Part shown: positions 15,051 through 22,379 of the stretch, piece after piece
Numbering within the stretch: the stretch's first letter is position 1
Layout of the letters: each line of letters starts with the position of its first letter
Assembly (NCBI GenBank): GCA_037045645.1
Contig: JBAOIH010000001.1
Span: forward strand, 310,001 to 374,000
DNA length: 64,000 bases
Reading direction: 5' to 3'
Source: Nocardioides sp.
Lineage (GTDB): Bacteria; Actinomycetota; Actinomycetes; Propionibacteriales; Nocardioidaceae
The notes under the pieces: model-generated
The model's input: the letters and a program-made list of their open reading frames with translations, nothing else
Databases searched by the model: none
Told to the model about the DNA's origin: nothing
Program-made: the position numbers and the translations under genes

Positions 15051-16304
15051 GAGCAGCGAGTCTCGCACCGGCACGAACTTCGCCTGCGACTCGGCCAACT
15101 CCGCCTCCGGATCCGACGACGCCACGATCCCGCAGCCGGCGAAGAGCCGCACCGTGTCACCAGAAACCTCGGCGGATCGCAACGCGATGCCCCATTCGCC
15201 GTCGCCCGCAGCATCGATCCAGCCGACCGGTCCGGCATAACGGCCGCGGTCCATGCCCTCGATCTCGCTGATCAACGCGGTCGCGTCGGGAGTCGGGGTG
15301 CCACCCACGGCCGCAGACGGATGCAGTGCCGAGGCCAGTTGCAGCGAGGACACCGTCGCCGCGTCGTGTACGACGCCCGCGACATCGCTGGCCAGGTGCA
15401 TCACGTTGGGCAGATGCAGTACGAAGGGCGCCTCGGGCACGTTCATCGACGAGCAGTGCGGTTCCAACGCGTCGGCGACCGACCGCACGGCGTACTCGTG
15501 CTCCTCCAGGTCCTTCGACGACCGCGCCAACGCAGCCGCCAGACCCAGGTCGTGCGCGTCGTCGCCCGTACGCCGGATCGTGCCGGCCAGCACCCGCGAG
15601 GTCACCAGCCCGCGCTCGCGGCGGACCAGCATCTCCGGCGTCGCGCCGAAGAGTCCGTCGACGTGGAAGGTCCAGCACATCGGGTACGACGTCGCGAGCT
15701 GTGCGAGCGGCCACCGGACGTCGATCGGGGCCGACGCGGTCGCGATCAGGTCGCGCGCCAGCACCACCTTCTCCAGTGAGCCGGCCTGGATCCGGGCCAC
15801 GCCTTCCGCGACGGCCGACATCCACTGCTCGCCGTTGAGCGAGCCGTCGGCGAAGGCGACGTCGCGGGGCGCTTCGGGCGTCGAGACCGGGACGGGCTCG
15901 TAGGACGCATCCACCGTCGTGACCCAGGCAAGGTCACCTCGTCGGCCGATCACCACGCGAGGCACGACCAGCACCGAGTCGCCGGGGGAGTCCGCGAAGC
16001 CGAAGGATCCGAACGCGACCAGTCCACTGCCCGGCTCGCCCACGGTGTCGTCCACGGAGGCCCGCGCGACGGTCTCGGCCCACCACTTGTCGGCGTCGGA
16101 GAAGCGGGTGACGCCCCGCGTACGCACCATCGCGGCAACACCCCACCCGACCAGGCCCTCGCCGCGTCGGACCCAACTCACGGGCGCTTCCTGAGGAAGC
16201 ATCGCGATCAGGTCAGCGGGCACAGCGGCCAGCGCCTGGGTGCGGACGACCAGCGCCGGTCCGGCAGCACCGGTGTCCGGGCCGGTCGCGGCGGTCTCAG
16301 TCAC
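15045..16304 (-). CDS. menF: Isochorismate synthase MenF
   Basis: MenF isomerises chorismate to isochorismate, feeding MenD. The 419-residue protein has the C-terminal chorismate-binding domain: GSLEKVVLARD (about 174-184), FHVDGLFGATPEMLV, the loop LAGTIRRTGDD, SSKDLEEHEYAV (about 272-283), ALHPSAAVGGTP, and YAGPVGWIDAAGDGEW near the end. These fit the isochorismate synthase group rather than anthranilate or salicylate synthases. ATG 16304 lies 64 bp from the divergently transcribed menG, so both may share a promoter region. Its stop codon lies in the 22-bp-period repeat. Confidence 0.9.
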   Translation of the reverse strand: MTETAATGPDTGAAGPALVVRTQALAAVPADLIAMLPQEAPVSWVRRGEGLVGWGVAAMVRTRGVTRFSDADKWWAETVARASVDDTVGEPGSGLVAFGSFGFADSPGDSVLVVPRVVIGRRGDLAWVTTVDASYEPVPVSTPEAPRDVAFADGSLNGEQWMSAVAEGVARIQAGSLEKVVLARDLIATASAPIDVRWPLAQLATSYPMCWTFHVDGLFGATPEMLVRRERGLVTSRVLAGTIRRTGDDAHDLGLAAALARSSKDLEEHEYAVRSVADALEPHCSSMNVPEAPFVLHLPNVMHLASDVAGVVHDAATVSSLQLASALHPSAAVGGTPTPDATALISEIEGMDRGRYAGPVGWIDAAGDGEWGIALRSAEVSGDTVRLFAGCGIVASSDPEAELAESQAKFVPVRDSLLG

Positions 16305-16368
16305 AAGGGGTCAGCCTAGCCCCGACCGGGCTTCGCAGCCCCTTCGTCGCCACCCGTAGGCTGCTCCG

Positions 16369-17058
16369 GTGGCCCGCGCAGATCTCGACAAGCAGCCGAC
16401 CGATGTACGTCGCATGTTCGACACAGTGGCGCGCCGCTACGACCTCACCAACGACGTCCTCACTGCGGGCATCCAGCGTTCGTGGCGCCGCGCGATGGTC
16501 GAGGCGGTGGGCGCCGAGCCCGGCGACAGGGTGCTCGATCTGGCCGCGGGGACGGGGTGCTCGACCGAGCCGTTCAACCAACTCGGCGCCTTCGGTGTCG
16601 CGTGCGACTTCTCTCTCGGCATGCTGCAGCAAGGGCACAAGGACCGTCCGCGCGTGAGTTTCGTGGCCGGCGACGGTACCCAGTTGCCCTTCGCCGACGA
16701 CACCTTCGACGCCGTGACGATCTCCTACGGCCTGCGCAACTTCGTGGACCCGCTGGCGGGACTTCAGGAGATGCGCCGGGTGACCCGGCCTGGCGGACGC
16801 CTGGTGGTGTGCGAGTTCAGCCGCCCGACCTGGACGCCCTTCCGCACCGCGTACGTCGAATACCTGATGCGAGCCCTGCCCTCGGTCGCCCGCGCGGTCT
16901 CCAGCGCTCCCGATGCGTACGTCTATCTGGCCGAATCGATTCGTGCCTGGCCCGACCAGGAGGGGCTCGCCCACGTGATCAAGGAAGCCGGCTGGCAGCA
17001 GCCGCAGTGGCGCAATCTGACCGGCGGGATCGTCGCGCTGCACCGCGCCACCGCCTAG
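16369..17058 (+). CDS. menG: Demethylmenaquinone C-methyltransferase MenG (UbiE family)
   Basis: MenG transfers a methyl group from S-adenosylmethionine to demethylmenaquinone, the last step to menaquinone. The 229-residue protein has the SAM-binding motif VLDLAAGTG (about residues 55-63), ACDFSLGML, and the UbiE-type signatures VRRMFDTVARRYD near the start and YGLRNFVDPLAG in the middle. The glycine loop reads AAGTGCSTEPF, close to the usual form. The start is GTG 16369. It is separated by about 180 bp of regulatory DNA from the nuo operon on the same strand. Confidence 0.92.
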   Translation: MARADLDKQPTDVRRMFDTVARRYDLTNDVLTAGIQRSWRRAMVEAVGAEPGDRVLDLAAGTGCSTEPFNQLGAFGVACDFSLGMLQQGHKDRPRVSFVAGDGTQLPFADDTFDAVTISYGLRNFVDPLAGLQEMRRVTRPGGRLVVCEFSRPTWTPFRTAYVEYLMRALPSVARAVSSAPDAYVYLAESIRAWPDQEGLAHVIKEAGWQQPQWRNLTGGIVALHRATA

Positions 17059-17117
17059 CCAATTAGCCAATCTCCGAGTGACCTAAATGCCCAGGTCAGC
17101 GACCCGCTGCCCTCAAC

Positions 17118-17146
17118 GTGACGTGCCGCGCGGACAGTCCTAGACT
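17118..17146 (+). promoter_or_regulatory. Candidate nuo operon promoter
   Basis: A -35-like GTGACG (17118-17123) and a -10-like TAGACT (17141-17146) are separated by 17 bp. Transcription would start near 17153, about 85 bp before the nuoA ATG. The -10 fits the loose TANNNT pattern of actinobacterial housekeeping promoters and the -35 is weak. The Rex-like operator at 17160 lies just downstream, where a bound repressor would block initiation or early elongation. Confidence 0.45.
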
Positions 17147-17159
17147 GTCGCGCGCGACT

Positions 17160-17177
17160 TCGTGAAGGATTTCACAA
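17160..17177. promoter_or_regulatory. Candidate Rex operator upstream of nuoA
   Basis: The site TCGTGAAGGATTTCACAA matches the Rex consensus TTGTGAANNNNTTCACAA in 13 of 14 fixed positions. Rex is the redox-sensing repressor of Gram-positive bacteria, released from DNA by a high NADH/NAD+ ratio, and the Streptomyces nuo operon is a known target. Here the palindrome lies about 60 bp upstream of nuoA and close to the predicted transcription start. The rex gene itself is not in the window. Confidence 0.72.
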
Positions 17178-17236
17178 GGTCACAAGTGAGACCCGCGTCA
17201 CAACGCTTTCCGGGCGTGGGCACCGAGGAAGAAGGG

Positions 17237-17602
17237 ATGAGAGTGGAGCTCTATACGCCGGTCCTCGCGCTGGCCCTCTTGGCCGCCGGATTCGCAGTCT
17301 TCTCGATCATCATGAGCGCGGTCGTCGGACCCAAGCGCTACAACCGAGCGAAACTCGACTCGTACGAATGTGGCATCGAGCCCACCCCGCAACCGCTGGG
17401 CGGTGGCCGATTCCCGATCAAGTACTTCATCACCGCGATGCTCTTCATCGTCTTCGACATCGAGATCATCTTCCTCTACCCGTGGGCGGTGCACTTCGAC
17501 GCGATGCACGTCTTCGGGCTCATCGAGATGGTGCTGTTCATCGCCACGGTCTTCATCGCCTATGCGTACGTGTGGCGGCGCGGCGGCCTCGACTGGGATT
17601 GA
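17237..17602 (+). CDS. nuoA: NADH-quinone oxidoreductase subunit A
   Basis: NuoA is a small membrane subunit of complex I at the junction of the quinone-reducing arm and the proton-pumping arm. The 121-residue protein has three hydrophobic helices. The conserved loop SYECGIEP follows the first helix and FDIEIIFLYPWA marks the second. I chose ATG 17237 because GAAGAAGGG lies just upstream and the family sequence begins at MRVELYTP; the open frame from 17162 contains the Rex-like operator and is not coding. It is the first gene of the nuoA-N operon. Confidence 0.95.
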   Translation: MRVELYTPVLALALLAAGFAVFSIIMSAVVGPKRYNRAKLDSYECGIEPTPQPLGGGRFPIKYFITAMLFIVFDIEIIFLYPWAVHFDAMHVFGLIEMVLFIATVFIAYAYVWRRGGLDWD

Positions 17603-17673
17603 TCACCGACATGTACGCACGCTGCCCGCGTTCTCGCACGACCTGCTGCAACAGCTGAAAGGACCTGTCCTAG

Positions 17674-18228
17674 ATGGGTATCGAAGAAAAGCTCCCGGCC
17701 GGCGTCCTGCTCGGCACGGTCGAGGGCGTGGCCGGCTACTTCCGCAAGGCCAGCTTCTGGCCGGCGACGTTCGGTCTGGCCTGTTGTGCCATCGAGATGA
17801 TGACGACCGGTGCGCCGCGCTATGACCTTTCGCGCTTCGGCATGGAGGTCTTCCGGGCCAGCCCCCGTCAGGCCGACCTGATGATCGTGGCGGGTCGGGT
17901 GAGTCAGAAGATGGCCCCCGTGCTGCGCCAGATCTACGACCAGATGGCCGAGCCCAAGTGGGTGCTCGCCATGGGGGTGTGCGCGAGCAGCGGCGGCATG
18001 TTCAACAACTACGCGATCGTCCAGGGCGTCGACCACGTCGTGCCCGTCGACCTCTATCTGCCCGGCTGCCCGCCGCGGCCCGAGATGCTGATCGACGCGA
18101 TCCTCAAGCTCCACGACCAGGTCCAGACCCGCAAGATGGGCGCCAACCGCGCCGACCAGATCGCGGAGGTTGAGGCCGCCGCCCTCAAGGCGCTGCCGAC
18201 GAGTGAGATGCGGGGTCTGCTCAGGTGA
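17674..18228 (+). CDS. nuoB: NADH-quinone oxidoreductase subunit B
   Basis: NuoB carries the terminal iron-sulfur cluster N2 that passes electrons to the quinone. The four ligand cysteines are visible: the tandem pair in LACCAIEM (residues 37-38), GVCASSGG (103) and PGCPPRPE (132). The 184-residue length is usual for actinobacteria. An AAAGGA-type ribosome site precedes ATG 17674. Its stop overlaps the nuoC start by four bases. Confidence 0.96.
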   Translation: MGIEEKLPAGVLLGTVEGVAGYFRKASFWPATFGLACCAIEMMTTGAPRYDLSRFGMEVFRASPRQADLMIVAGRVSQKMAPVLRQIYDQMAEPKWVLAMGVCASSGGMFNNYAIVQGVDHVVPVDLYLPGCPPRPEMLIDAILKLHDQVQTRKMGANRADQIAEVEAAALKALPTSEMRGLLR

Positions 18229-18992
18229 GTGGGGACGAGAAGAAGATGGACGACAAGCTCGAAGTTGCCGCGGACGACACCGCTCGCGAGATCATCGCCG
18301 GCGACGCGGAGGTCAACAAGGCCGTCGGCGCTCGTCACGGCATGTTCGGCGTCAAGGGTTCCGGTGACACCAGTGGGTACGGCGGTCTGGTCGCCCCGAT
18401 CGTCTTCCCTGCTGCGGCGCAGCGGCCGTACGGTCCCGCGAGCGACGCGGGAGAGTCCGGCTGGTACGACGACGTCGCCGACGCTCTGGAAGCTCGCCTC
18501 AAGTCGACCGACCTCGACCATGCGCTCGAGAGCGTCGTGGTCGACCGCGGTGAGATCACCTTCCACGTCCGCCGCGAGGATCTCGCCTTCGTGATGCAGA
18601 TGCTGCGCGACGACGAGTTGCTCCGCTTCGAGTTCTGCGCGGGTGTTAGCGGCGTGCACTACCCCAACGACGCCGGGCGGGAGTTGCACGCGGTCTATCA
18701 CCTGCTCTCGATGACCCACAACCGTCGCATCCGTGTCGAGACCACGGCCCCGGACGCCGACCCGCACATCCCCAGCGTGGTCAGCATCTACCCGACCAAC
18801 GACTGGCACGAGCGGGAGACGTACGACATGTTCGGCATCATCTTCGACGGCCACCCGGCGCTGACCCGGATCCTGATGCCCGACGACTGGCCGGGTCACC
18901 CGCAGCGCAAGGACTATCCCCTCGGCGGCATCCCCGTCGAATACAAGGGCGGCACCGTGCCGCCGCCGGACCAGCGGAGGTCCTACAACTAA
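18225..18992 (+). CDS. nuoC: NADH-quinone oxidoreductase subunit C
   Basis: NuoC is a hydrophilic subunit of the connecting arm of complex I. The 255-residue protein has the family core in its C-terminal half, with SIYPTNDWHERETYDMFGI (about 185-203) and DDWPGHPQRKDYPLGG near the end. The first 80 residues are a variable, charged extension as in other actinobacterial NuoC. GTG 18225 overlaps the nuoB stop; ATG 18246 is an alternative seven codons later. It is separate from NuoD, unlike the fused NuoCD of enteric bacteria. Confidence 0.95.
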   Translation: MSGDEKKMDDKLEVAADDTAREIIAGDAEVNKAVGARHGMFGVKGSGDTSGYGGLVAPIVFPAAAQRPYGPASDAGESGWYDDVADALEARLKSTDLDHALESVVVDRGEITFHVRREDLAFVMQMLRDDELLRFEFCAGVSGVHYPNDAGRELHAVYHLLSMTHNRRIRVETTAPDADPHIPSVVSIYPTNDWHERETYDMFGIIFDGHPALTRILMPDDWPGHPQRKDYPLGGIPVEYKGGTVPPPDQRRSYN

Positions 18993-20332
18993 TGAGCACC
19001 GAGCAGGATTACTACGCTCCCAGCAGCGAGACCAGCGACGGCAAGGTCTTCACCGTCTCCGGTCAGGACTGGGACACGATCACCGAGGGCCTGGACCCCC
19101 ACGAGGCCGAGCGCGTCGTGGTCAACATGGGCCCCCAGCACCCCTCGACCCACGGCGTGCTCCGGCTGATCCTCGAACTCGAGGGCGAGACCGTGACCGA
19201 GGCCCGTTGCGGCATCGGGTACCTGCACACCGGCATCGAGAAGAACATGGAGTACCGCTCCTGGGTCCAGGGCGTCACGTTCTGCACCCGGATGGACTAC
19301 CTCTCGCCGTTCTACAACGAGATGACGTACGTGCTGGGCGTCGAGCGGCTGCTCGGCATCGAGGCCGACGTGCCTGAGAAGGCCCAGGTCATGCGGGTCC
19401 TCCTGATGGAGCTCAACCGCATCTCCTCGCACCTGGTCGCCATCGCGACCGGCGGTATGGAGATCGGCGCGCTGACGGTCATGACGATCGGTTTCCGTGA
19501 GCGCGAGGAGATCCTGCACCTGTTCGAACTCATCACCGGTCTGCGGATGAACCACGCGTTCATCCGTCCCGGCGGTGTCGCCCAGGACCTGCCGCCGGGG
19601 GCACTCGACGAGATCCGCCGCGTCGTGAAGGTGATGAAGCAGCGCCTTCCCGAGTACGCCGACCTGTGCAACGCCAACCCGATCTTCAAGGGCCGCCTCG
19701 AAGGCGTGGGCTACCTCGACCTCTCTGGCTGTCTGGCGCTGGGTCTCAGTGGTCCGGTGCTGCGCTCGACCGGCTACCCCTGGGACCTGCGCAAGTCCGA
19801 GCCGTACAGCGGTTATCAGGACTACGAGTTCGACGTCCAGACCTGGGACACCTGCGACTCCTACGGCCGCTTCCGCATCCGCCTCAACGAGATGTGGGAG
19901 TCGCTGCGGATCATCGAGCAGGCCGCCGACCGCCTCGCCGGACTCGAGGGCGCGCCGGTCATGGTCGGCGACAAGAAGATCGCGTGGCCCAGCCAGCTCG
20001 CGATCGGTGCCGACGGCATGGGCAACAGCCTCGACCACATTCGCCACATCATGGGCGAGTCGATGGAGGCACTGATCCACCACTTCAAGCTGGTGACCGA
20101 GGGCTTCCGGGTGCCGCCCGGCCAGGCGTACGTCCCGGTCGAGTCGCCGCGCGGCGAACTCGGTGCGCACGTGGTCTCCGACGGTGGTACGCGTCCCTTC
20201 CGGGCGCACTTCCGCGATCCCAGCTTCACCAACCTGCAAGCGACGAGCGTGATGAGCGAAGGCGGCATGGTCGCCGACGTCATCGTCGCGATCGCCTCGA
20301 TCGACCCCGTCATGGGAGGCGTTGACCGCTGA
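18992..20332 (+). CDS. nuoD: NADH-quinone oxidoreductase subunit D
   Basis: NuoD is the 49-kDa-type subunit that forms the quinone-binding pocket with NuoB. The 446-residue protein has the family segments NMGPQHPSTHGVLRL (about 45-59), GYLHTGIEKNMEYR (about 75-88), and near the C-terminus VESPRGELGAHVVSDGG and RPFRAHFRDPSF. The conserved GPQHPSTHG loop lines the quinone site. ATG 18992 overlaps the nuoC stop by one base, and its own stop overlaps nuoE. Confidence 0.96.
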   Translation: MSTEQDYYAPSSETSDGKVFTVSGQDWDTITEGLDPHEAERVVVNMGPQHPSTHGVLRLILELEGETVTEARCGIGYLHTGIEKNMEYRSWVQGVTFCTRMDYLSPFYNEMTYVLGVERLLGIEADVPEKAQVMRVLLMELNRISSHLVAIATGGMEIGALTVMTIGFREREEILHLFELITGLRMNHAFIRPGGVAQDLPPGALDEIRRVVKVMKQRLPEYADLCNANPIFKGRLEGVGYLDLSGCLALGLSGPVLRSTGYPWDLRKSEPYSGYQDYEFDVQTWDTCDSYGRFRIRLNEMWESLRIIEQAADRLAGLEGAPVMVGDKKIAWPSQLAIGADGMGNSLDHIRHIMGESMEALIHHFKLVTEGFRVPPGQAYVPVESPRGELGAHVVSDGGTRPFRAHFRDPSFTNLQATSVMSEGGMVADVIVAIASIDPVMGGVDR

Positions 20333-21066
20333 TGAGCAACCCACAACCCCCGCAGCGCTTCGCCGAGGTGGAAGGCAACCTCAGCGAGGAGACGTACGCC
20401 GAACTGCGTGAGATCGCCGCGCGTTATCCGCAGCCGCGCTCGGGCCTGCTGCCGATGCTGCACCTGATCCAGTCCGCCGAGGGCCAGGTCACCGAAGAGG
20501 GCATCGAGGCGTGCGCCGAGATCATCGGCATCACGCCCGCGGAGGTCAGCGGTGTCGCGACCTTCTACACGATGTACAAGCGCCGCCCGGTGGGTGACTT
20601 CCATGTCGGCGTGTGCACCAACACGTTGTGTGCGGTGATGGGCGGCGACGAGATCTTCGCCAAGCTCAAGGACCACCTCGGTGTCGGCAACGACGAACTC
20701 GCGCCCCAGCGTGACGGCGACCAGGCGACGGTGTCGCTGGAGCACGTCGAATGCAACGCGGCCTGCGACTACGCGCCGGTGATGATGGTCAACTGGGAGT
20801 TCATGGACAACCAGACACCCGAGTCGGCGACCAAGTTGGTCGACGACCTGCGTGCCGGCGAGGAGGTCCACTCCACTCGCGGCCCGAAGTTGTGCTCGTG
20901 GCGTCAGGTCGAGCGCGTGCTCGCCGGGTTCCCCGACGGTCTCGCCGACGAAGGCCCGAGCGCCGGTCCGGCCTCCGTTGCCGGCCTCAAGTTGGCGCGT
21001 GAGAACGACTGGACGGCGCCCGAAGGCGCCGCGCCCAAGCAGGTTGAGGGAGGTAGCGAGAAGTGA
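20332..21066 (+). CDS. nuoE: NADH-quinone oxidoreductase subunit E
   Basis: NuoE is the thioredoxin-fold subunit holding the [2Fe-2S] cluster N1a beside the FMN subunit. The four ligands are C95 and C100 (VCTNTLC) and C141 and C145 (ECNAAC). The 244-residue protein is longer than many NuoE because of a C-terminal extension after about residue 175, in which FPDGLADEGPSAG and a terminal VEGGSEK are seen; such tails are common in actinobacteria. The stop overlaps the nuoF start by four bases. Confidence 0.95.
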   Translation: MSNPQPPQRFAEVEGNLSEETYAELREIAARYPQPRSGLLPMLHLIQSAEGQVTEEGIEACAEIIGITPAEVSGVATFYTMYKRRPVGDFHVGVCTNTLCAVMGGDEIFAKLKDHLGVGNDELAPQRDGDQATVSLEHVECNAACDYAPVMMVNWEFMDNQTPESATKLVDDLRAGEEVHSTRGPKLCSWRQVERVLAGFPDGLADEGPSAGPASVAGLKLARENDWTAPEGAAPKQVEGGSEK

Positions 21067-22379
21067 CCGACATCGACACGCTGACTCCCGTCTTGACCGA
21101 CAACTGGGATCAGGACCGCTCCTGGACGCTCGCGGCGTACGAATCTCGCGGCGGCTACGGCGCGATGAAGAAGGCGCTCACGATGGAGCCCGACACGATC
21201 ATCTCGGCCGTGAAGGACTCCGGTCTGCGCGGTCGTGGCGGCGCCGGCTTCCCGACCGGCATGAAGTGGGGCTTCATCCCGCAGGACAACCCGAAGCCGA
21301 AGTACCTCGTGGTCAACGCGGACGAGTCCGAGCCGGGCACCTGCAAGGACATCCCGCTGATGATGGCCAACCCGCACGTGCTGGTCGAAGGCGTGATCAT
21401 CTCGTCGTACGCCATCCGCGCCAACAAGGCGTTCATCTACATCCGCGGCGAGGTCGTCCACGTGATCCGTCGCGTGCAGCGCGCGGTGCAGGAGGCGTAT
21501 CTCGCCGGACACCTCGGCAAGGACATCAACGGCTCGGGCTATGACCTCGACGTGATCGTGCATGCGGGTGCGGGTGCGTACATCTGTGGTGAGGAGACCG
21601 CGCTGCTGGAGGGCCTGGAGGGTCGACGCGGTCAACCGCGGCTGCGGCCCCCGTTCCCCGCGGTCGCCGGTCTCTACGCCAGCCCGACCGTGATCAACAA
21701 CGTCGAGTCGATCGCGTCGGTGCCCAGCATCATCGAGCACGGCGCCGACTGGTTCGCCTCGATGGGCACCGAGAAATCCAAGGGGTACGGCATCTTCAGC
21801 CTCTCGGGCCACGTCAACACTCCCGGGCAGTACGAAGCCCCGCTCGGCATCACGTTGCGCGAGCTGATCGACCTGGCCGGTGGCATGCGCCACGGGCACG
21901 AGTTGAAGTTCTGGACCCCTGGTGGTTCCAGCACCCCGCTGCTGACCGCCGACCACCTCGACGTACCCCTGGACTTCGAGGGCGTCGCCGCAGCCGGCTC
22001 GATGCTGGGCACGCGGGCGTTGCAGATCTTCGACGAGACCGTGTGTGTCGTACGCGCGACGTTGCGCTGGATCGAGTTCTACAAGCACGAGTCCTGCGGC
22101 AAGTGCACCCCGTGCCGTGAAGGCACCTGGTGGCTGGTGCAGGTGCTGGCGAAGCTGGAGAAGGGCGAGGGCCGGCCCGAAGACCTCGACAAGCTTCTCG
22201 ACCAGTGCGACAACATCCTGGGTCGCTCGTTCTGCGCACTCGCGGACGGAGCGACCAGCCCGGTGATGAGTTCGATCCAATACTTCCGCGACGAGTTCAT
22301 CCGCCACCTCGACGAGGGCGGCTGCCCGTTCGACCCGGCAGCCTCCACCCTCTTCGCACCCGCTGGAGCGAATGCATGA
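21063..22379 (+). CDS. nuoF: NADH-quinone oxidoreductase subunit F
   Basis: NuoF binds NADH and FMN and carries the [4Fe-4S] cluster N3, so it is the electron entry point of complex I. The FMN/NADH glycine loop GLRGRGGAGFPTGMKW lies at about residues 54-69 and a second nucleotide loop, AGAGAYICGEETAL, near 166-179. The cluster cysteines are in SCGKCTPCREG and, further on, SFCALAD. The 438-residue length is normal. It overlaps nuoE and nuoG by four bases each. Confidence 0.96.
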   Translation: MTDIDTLTPVLTDNWDQDRSWTLAAYESRGGYGAMKKALTMEPDTIISAVKDSGLRGRGGAGFPTGMKWGFIPQDNPKPKYLVVNADESEPGTCKDIPLMMANPHVLVEGVIISSYAIRANKAFIYIRGEVVHVIRRVQRAVQEAYLAGHLGKDINGSGYDLDVIVHAGAGAYICGEETALLEGLEGRRGQPRLRPPFPAVAGLYASPTVINNVESIASVPSIIEHGADWFASMGTEKSKGYGIFSLSGHVNTPGQYEAPLGITLRELIDLAGGMRHGHELKFWTPGGSSTPLLTADHLDVPLDFEGVAAAGSMLGTRALQIFDETVCVVRATLRWIEFYKHESCGKCTPCREGTWWLVQVLAKLEKGEGRPEDLDKLLDQCDNILGRSFCALADGATSPVMSSIQYFRDEFIRHLDEGGCPFDPAASTLFAPAGANA

